This document shows, in pieces, positions 60,449-64,000 of a stretch of 64,000 nt of DNA. The position numbers and the translations under genes were made by a program. The stretch spans positions 1 to 64,000 of the forward strand of contig CAYZQO010000023.1 in the NCBI GenBank assembly GCA_964480725.1, written 5' to 3'. Under the pieces are notes generated by a model. It saw only the letters and a program-made list of their open reading frames with translations, searched no databases and was not told where the DNA came from. The stretch comes from JAFGBI01 sp964480725. Its GTDB lineage: Bacteria; Myxococcota_A; Polyangia; Polyangiales; Polyangiaceae. The first letter of the stretch is position 1, and every line of letters begins with the position of its first letter.

Positions 60449-61831
60449 CTACGGCGACGGGGGCTCGGCGCTCGCCGAGGGGGGCGGTGGCGGGGCGGCC
60501 GAGGCGTAGGCCGAGGCGGGGACCGCCATGGTGACGTCGAGCGTCACCGTCTCGCCGGGGCCCAGGCGAATCGTGCGCCGCTCCGGGGGCGCGGCGGGGT
60601 GCTCGAGGCGGACGTGGTGCGTGCCCGCTGCGAGCGGGATGGGACGCGCGAACGGCGTCGTGTCGATCTGCTGTCCGTCCACCACCACGTGCGCCCAAGG
60701 GCTGGCGAGCACGCGGAGATAACCGCGCTCCCTGGGCGCGAGCTCGAGGCGCGCCTCCCTCCCTGGCCGCGCCGCCGGGGTGAGGCCCGTCGCGCCGTAC
60801 TCGATGGCGGCACCGCCAGCGACGGCCAGGCCCGCCGCCACGGCCAGGCCGAGGGCGGCAGCGCCGAGCGACCGGGTTCGGGGCGACGAAAGGGAGGCGG
60901 GCGCCTCCTCGACTCGCGCTTCCTGCCCGCTCACGAACCCCGCGTCCGCTAGCGCCTCGAGGATCGTCTCGTGGACGCGGCTCACGCCCAGCTCCTCCAG
61001 TACCCGACGCAGCGCTGCGGTGAGCTCGCCGGCGGTCTGGAAGCGGTGCGATGGCAGCTTCTCGAGGCAGTGCAGCACGATCCGCTCTAGCGACGCGGGG
61101 ACGCCGCGGGTCGCGCGACCCAGCGGGGTGGGCGCATCGTGGCGCACGCGCTGCGTCGTCGTGTGATCGTCGGGGCCGGAGAAGGGGCGCTGTCCGGAGA
61201 CCGTCTCGTAGAGCAGCACCCCGAGGGAGAAGACGTCGCTGCGCGGATCGGCAGGCTCGCCCAAGATCTGCTCCGGCGACATGTACGAGGGTCCGGCGAG
61301 GGAGGCGGACCGGTCGAGCAGCTCCGGGGCGGTCGGGAGCCGCTCGTCCAAGGCGACGGCGAAGCCGGTGAGCTTGATCTGGCCCCGCCGCGAAACCAGC
61401 ACGTTTCGCGGCCGCAGATCCCGGTGCACGATGCCATGGGAGTGCGCGTGGTCGAGCCCCCGCGCGAGCTCGAGGGCGACGGCGCAAGCCGCGGCCGGTG
61501 CGAGGCGCCCGGCGCGCTCGAGGATCTCCTCGAGCGACCAGCCATCGACGTGCTCGAGCACCAGCCACATTCGATCGCCGGTGCGGACGAAATCGTACAG
61601 GTGCAGGACGCTGGGGTGGTCGAGCTCGGCGAGCAGTCGGGCCTCTCGCTCGAGCGTGGCCGCGAACGGGGACGACGGCAGGATGCTGGCGCTCAGCGCC
61701 TTGATCAGCACCCGCCGCCCCAGCGGACGCTGCAGCGCCTCGTAAAGGTCGGCGACCGGCCCCGAGCGAACACGGGTGACGGCTTGGCACCCCTCGAACT
61801 CGGGGACGGGTAGTGGTTCGCTCGCGTTCAC
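60449..61831 (-). CDS. Ser/Thr kinase-like protein with PEGA domain and altered DFG
   Basis: The 460-residue protein has a Hanks-type domain: lysine in RVLIKAL, HRDLRPRNV (H136-D138), and GPSYMSPEQILGEPADPRSD. The DFG position reads T155-G156-F157 (KLTGFAVAL), so the magnesium aspartate is lost and activity is doubtful. A membrane helix (AAALGLAVAAGLAVAGGAA) is followed by a PEGA domain (YLRVLASPWAHVVVDGQQID, AGTHHVRLEHP), a surface-layer-type module. ATG at 61831; divergent from the next gene. Confidence 0.88.
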   Translation of the reverse strand: MNASEPLPVPEFEGCQAVTRVRSGPVADLYEALQRPLGRRVLIKALSASILPSSPFAATLEREARLLAELDHPSVLHLYDFVRTGDRMWLVLEHVDGWSLEEILERAGRLAPAAACAVALELARGLDHAHSHGIVHRDLRPRNVLVSRRGQIKLTGFAVALDERLPTAPELLDRSASLAGPSYMSPEQILGEPADPRSDVFSLGVLLYETVSGQRPFSGPDDHTTTQRVRHDAPTPLGRATRGVPASLERIVLHCLEKLPSHRFQTAGELTAALRRVLEELGVSRVHETILEALADAGFVSGQEARVEEAPASLSSPRTRSLGAAALGLAVAAGLAVAGGAAIEYGATGLTPAARPGREARLELAPRERGYLRVLASPWAHVVVDGQQIDTTPFARPIPLAAGTHHVRLEHPAAPPERRTIRLGPGETVTLDVTMAVPASAYASAAPPPPPSASAEPPSP

Positions 61832-61991
61832 GCGCTTCGTTCGCCCTCCTGGCGGCTCCCGCCGTAATTACTCAAAAGGCGGCCCTGCGTCCATTTGGGG
61901 AGCGGCGCTGGCGTCGCCCCGATCTCCGTTGTAGGAGCGATGCGCCAGCCGGCACTCCGCCCGCGCGGGCGCGGCGTCACCCCATCTCACG

Positions 61992-64000
61992 ATGACGGAC
62001 GAACGGATCGCTCCCCTCCCGGCGCCCGATGTCCCGCCGGCGCCGCGCGGCCCCGATGGGGGCTTCTGGGGCCGTGTCGGGGCGGGGTCGAAGCGGGTCG
62101 CGTCCGGCATTCGCGCCTACTTTGTGGAGCAGGACCCGGTCTTCTGGGTCGCGCTCACGCCGGCGCTCTTGCTGACGGCGGCCATCTTCGTCAGAAACCC
62201 CGGGTCGAACTACATCTTCGACGAGCAGGAGGCGCTGCTCGCGAACCCCTACGTCAACGACCAGACCCTCGGCTTCTTCTCGTCCCTCACCGAGGCGTTT
62301 CGCAAGGACTTCTGGGGTCTGCCCCCGACGCGGAGCATCGGCTCCTACCGGCCGATCCCCAACCTGGTCTGGCGCGGGCTCTGGCAGTTGAGCACCCTGC
62401 CGTGGCTGCACCACTGGGTGAACGTGGTGTTCCACGCGATCAACGCCGCGCTGCTCGCTGCGTTCGCCTTCGCCGTGACGCGCCGCCGTGGGCTGTCCTG
62501 GGTGGTGGGAGGGACCTTCCTCGCCTCAGCGGTGTTGACCGAGGCCGTCACGGGCGTGGTCGGGATCGCCGACGTGCTGGGCGGCTTCGGCGTGGTCTTG
62601 GCGCTGCACGCGCTCCGCGGCCCGGCCTGGTCGATCCCCTTCACCGTCGCGCTGTCGTCGCTCCTCGGGCTGCTCAGCAAGGAGAGCTGCCTGGTGGTAG
62701 TGCCGCTCCTGCCCTGGGTGGCCTTCGTGGCGGCCCCGGCGCTCCGGCCCCAGCGCCCGCTGCGGTTCGTGCGTCCCTGGCTCGCCCTGATCGGCGCCGT
62801 CGTCGCGCTGGTGGCGTACACCGAGATCCGCCGGCGGTGCTTCTACGCGGAGTTGCCCCCGGAGGCGCCGGTCCCCCCGCCCCCCGGGGCATCGTTCGTG
62901 GGGCAGACGTTCCACGTTTTTCTCGCCTGGTTCCGGCAGCCCCGGCTCCCCGCCGATCCGATCAACAACCCGCTCATCGACGCCGACTTCCCGCACCGAG
63001 TCGCCGGCGCGCTGCGCGTCTACGCCCGCGGTGTCGGGCAGGTGGTCTTGCCGTGGCCCCTGAGCGGAGACTACTCTTTTCCGCAGGAGCCGGTGCCGGA
63101 TCGGCTTGTTTTTCCCGAGAGCTTGCTCGGTGCGCTCCTGCTGCTGGGAGCTCCCATCCTCGGCGTCGGGGCCGCGGGGTGGCTTTTGGCGCTCCGGGAC
63201 CGCCGCCTCTGGCGTGCCGTCGCCGCCGCTGCGGACCCTCCCCCGCCGTTGGATCCCGCGCGTGTTCGGCTCGCCACCTCGCTGGTGCTCCTCGCCATCG
63301 GGCTGGTGTGGTTTCCGGTCGCTTACTTCCCGCACTCGAACATCCCGGTCACGTTGCCGACCGTGCGCGCCGAGCGGTTCTGGTACTTGCCCGCGATGGG
63401 GACGGCGATGGTGCTTGGTGTTGCGCTGACGGCCGCGGTCACGCGCCTGCGGTGGCGCCGCCTCGGGTGGTGGATGGCGAGCCTGTTCTTCGCCATCCAG
63501 GTGCTGGCCGCCCGCGTGCACGCCCTGCACTACACCAACGACCTCGTCTTCTGGGATGCCACGCGTCGCGCGGCCCCGCGCAGCGCCAAGGCGCACCTGA
63601 ATTACTCGGTGATGGTGGGCGCGCGCGGGCGCCTCGAGGAGCGGTTGGTCGCCAACCGACGCGCGCTGGAGCTCGCGCCGAGCTGGCCGATGGCGCACGT
63701 GTACCTCGGTGACACCCTGTGCCGGCTCGACCGCACCGACGAGGCCTGGCCCCACTACGCGCGTGGCTTCGAGCTCGCGCCCAACGACTCGAACCTGATC
63801 TCCCTCGGTTTGCAGTGCCTCTGGGATCACGGTGCCATCGAGCGTCGCCGCGAGGACGTCCTCGGGCTCGCGACCAAGGCCGAGCACAGCGGCAGCTGGC
63901 TCGCCTACCTCGGCACGGAGGTCGTGTACAACGGTCAGGAGCACGGTGGCGTGCCGGCGAAATACCGCCCCCGCGGCTACGACCAAGGGCCGAAGGACGG
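61992..64000 (+). CDS. TMTC-like O-mannosyltransferase with TPR domain (3' truncated by window)
   Basis: The frame runs open to the window end, at least 669 residues. After ~50 soluble residues come about ten membrane helices with FDEQEALLANPYVND in the first loop, GVVGIADVLGGFGVVLALHA, and LLSKESCLVVVPLLPW, the pattern of TMTC proteins that O-mannosylate secreted proteins. TPR helices follow (RRALELAPSWPMAHVYLGDT, DEAWPHYARGFELAPNDSNL). ATG at 61992; a 160-base divergent gap with the PEGA kinase lies upstream. It is the second GT-C enzyme within 8 kb. Confidence 0.85.
   Translation, partial: MTDERIAPLPAPDVPPAPRGPDGGFWGRVGAGSKRVASGIRAYFVEQDPVFWVALTPALLLTAAIFVRNPGSNYIFDEQEALLANPYVNDQTLGFFSSLTEAFRKDFWGLPPTRSIGSYRPIPNLVWRGLWQLSTLPWLHHWVNVVFHAINAALLAAFAFAVTRRRGLSWVVGGTFLASAVLTEAVTGVVGIADVLGGFGVVLALHALRGPAWSIPFTVALSSLLGLLSKESCLVVVPLLPWVAFVAAPALRPQRPLRFVRPWLALIGAVVALVAYTEIRRRCFYAELPPEAPVPPPPGASFVGQTFHVFLAWFRQPRLPADPINNPLIDADFPHRVAGALRVYARGVGQVVLPWPLSGDYSFPQEPVPDRLVFPESLLGALLLLGAPILGVGAAGWLLALRDRRLWRAVAAAADPPPPLDPARVRLATSLVLLAIGLVWFPVAYFPHSNIPVTLPTVRAERFWYLPAMGTAMVLGVALTAAVTRLRWRRLGWWMASLFFAIQVLAARVHALHYTNDLVFWDATRRAAPRSAKAHLNYSVMVGARGRLEERLVANRRALELAPSWPMAHVYLGDTLCRLDRTDEAWPHYARGFELAPNDSNLISLGLQCLWDHGAIERRREDVLGLATKAEHSGSWLAYLGTEVVYNGQEHGGVPAKYRPRGYDQGPKD

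Noticed and set aside
61895..63712. 605-codon plus-strand frame overlapping the TMTC-like gene
   Set aside because: It is out of frame with the membrane protein, which has clear family motifs from 61992.

Overview
The window is high-GC DNA (roughly 70 percent by eye) with GTG starts and many 1-8 nt gene overlaps. It carries several Ser/Thr kinases, an FHA protein, LysM and L,D-transpeptidase envelope proteins, a MYXO-CTERM-type surface protein paired with a MXAN_2562-like barrel, and a candidate myxobacterial-type LexA box at recA. This points to a Myxococcota genome, probably the Polyangia side; that placement is inference.

Region 1 (1-15.4 kb, + strand) is the end of tuf followed by the fused S10-spc-alpha ribosomal supercluster: rpsJ, rplD, rplW, rplB, rpsS, rplV, rpsC, rplP, rpmC, rpsQ, rplN, rplX, rplE, rpsN, rpsH, rplF, rplR, rpsE, rpmD, rplO, secY, adk, infA, rpmJ, rpsM, rpsK, rpsD, rpoA, rplQ. 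rplC (L3) is missing from its usual place between rpsJ and rplD, and map is missing between adk and infA. Two structured non-coding gaps flank rplV. A large hairpin closes the cluster.

Region 2 (15.4-31 kb) holds a HEAT/TPR-like membrane protein, acylphosphatase, two overlapping sensor histidine kinases with no response regulator beside them, an outer-membrane barrel, and an F0 cluster (AtpZ-like, AtpI, a, c). It continues on the minus strand with a UbiB-family kinase, a TerB-like protein, an L,D-transpeptidase, an FHA protein and a HEAT lipoprotein.

Region 3 (31-46.6 kb) holds FtsK, a cNMP-fold protein, and a minus-strand operon of an RseP-like site-2 protease, a degenerate LpxC homologue lacking its zinc ligands, and a lipoprotein. 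Then come a TPR protein, a Ser/Thr kinase, recA with a promoter that encloses a candidate LexA box, a SprT-like metallopeptidase, and the MXAN_2561/2562-like pair.

Region 4 (46.7-64 kb) is envelope-related and rich in unusual fusions. It has a pseudokinase joined by a membrane segment to two thioredoxin-fold domains; a minus-strand run LysM - Ser/Thr kinase - DUF58 - BatA-like VWA - SurA-like chaperone; and a MinD-like ATPase / J-like / RodZ-type HTH protein translationally coupled to a GT39-type glycosyltransferase. A DsbA-like lipoprotein coupled to a DEDDh exonuclease, a PEGA-domain kinase without its DFG aspartate, and a TMTC-like transferase running off the window end complete it.

No tRNA, rRNA, CRISPR array, insertion sequence or phage gene was seen.
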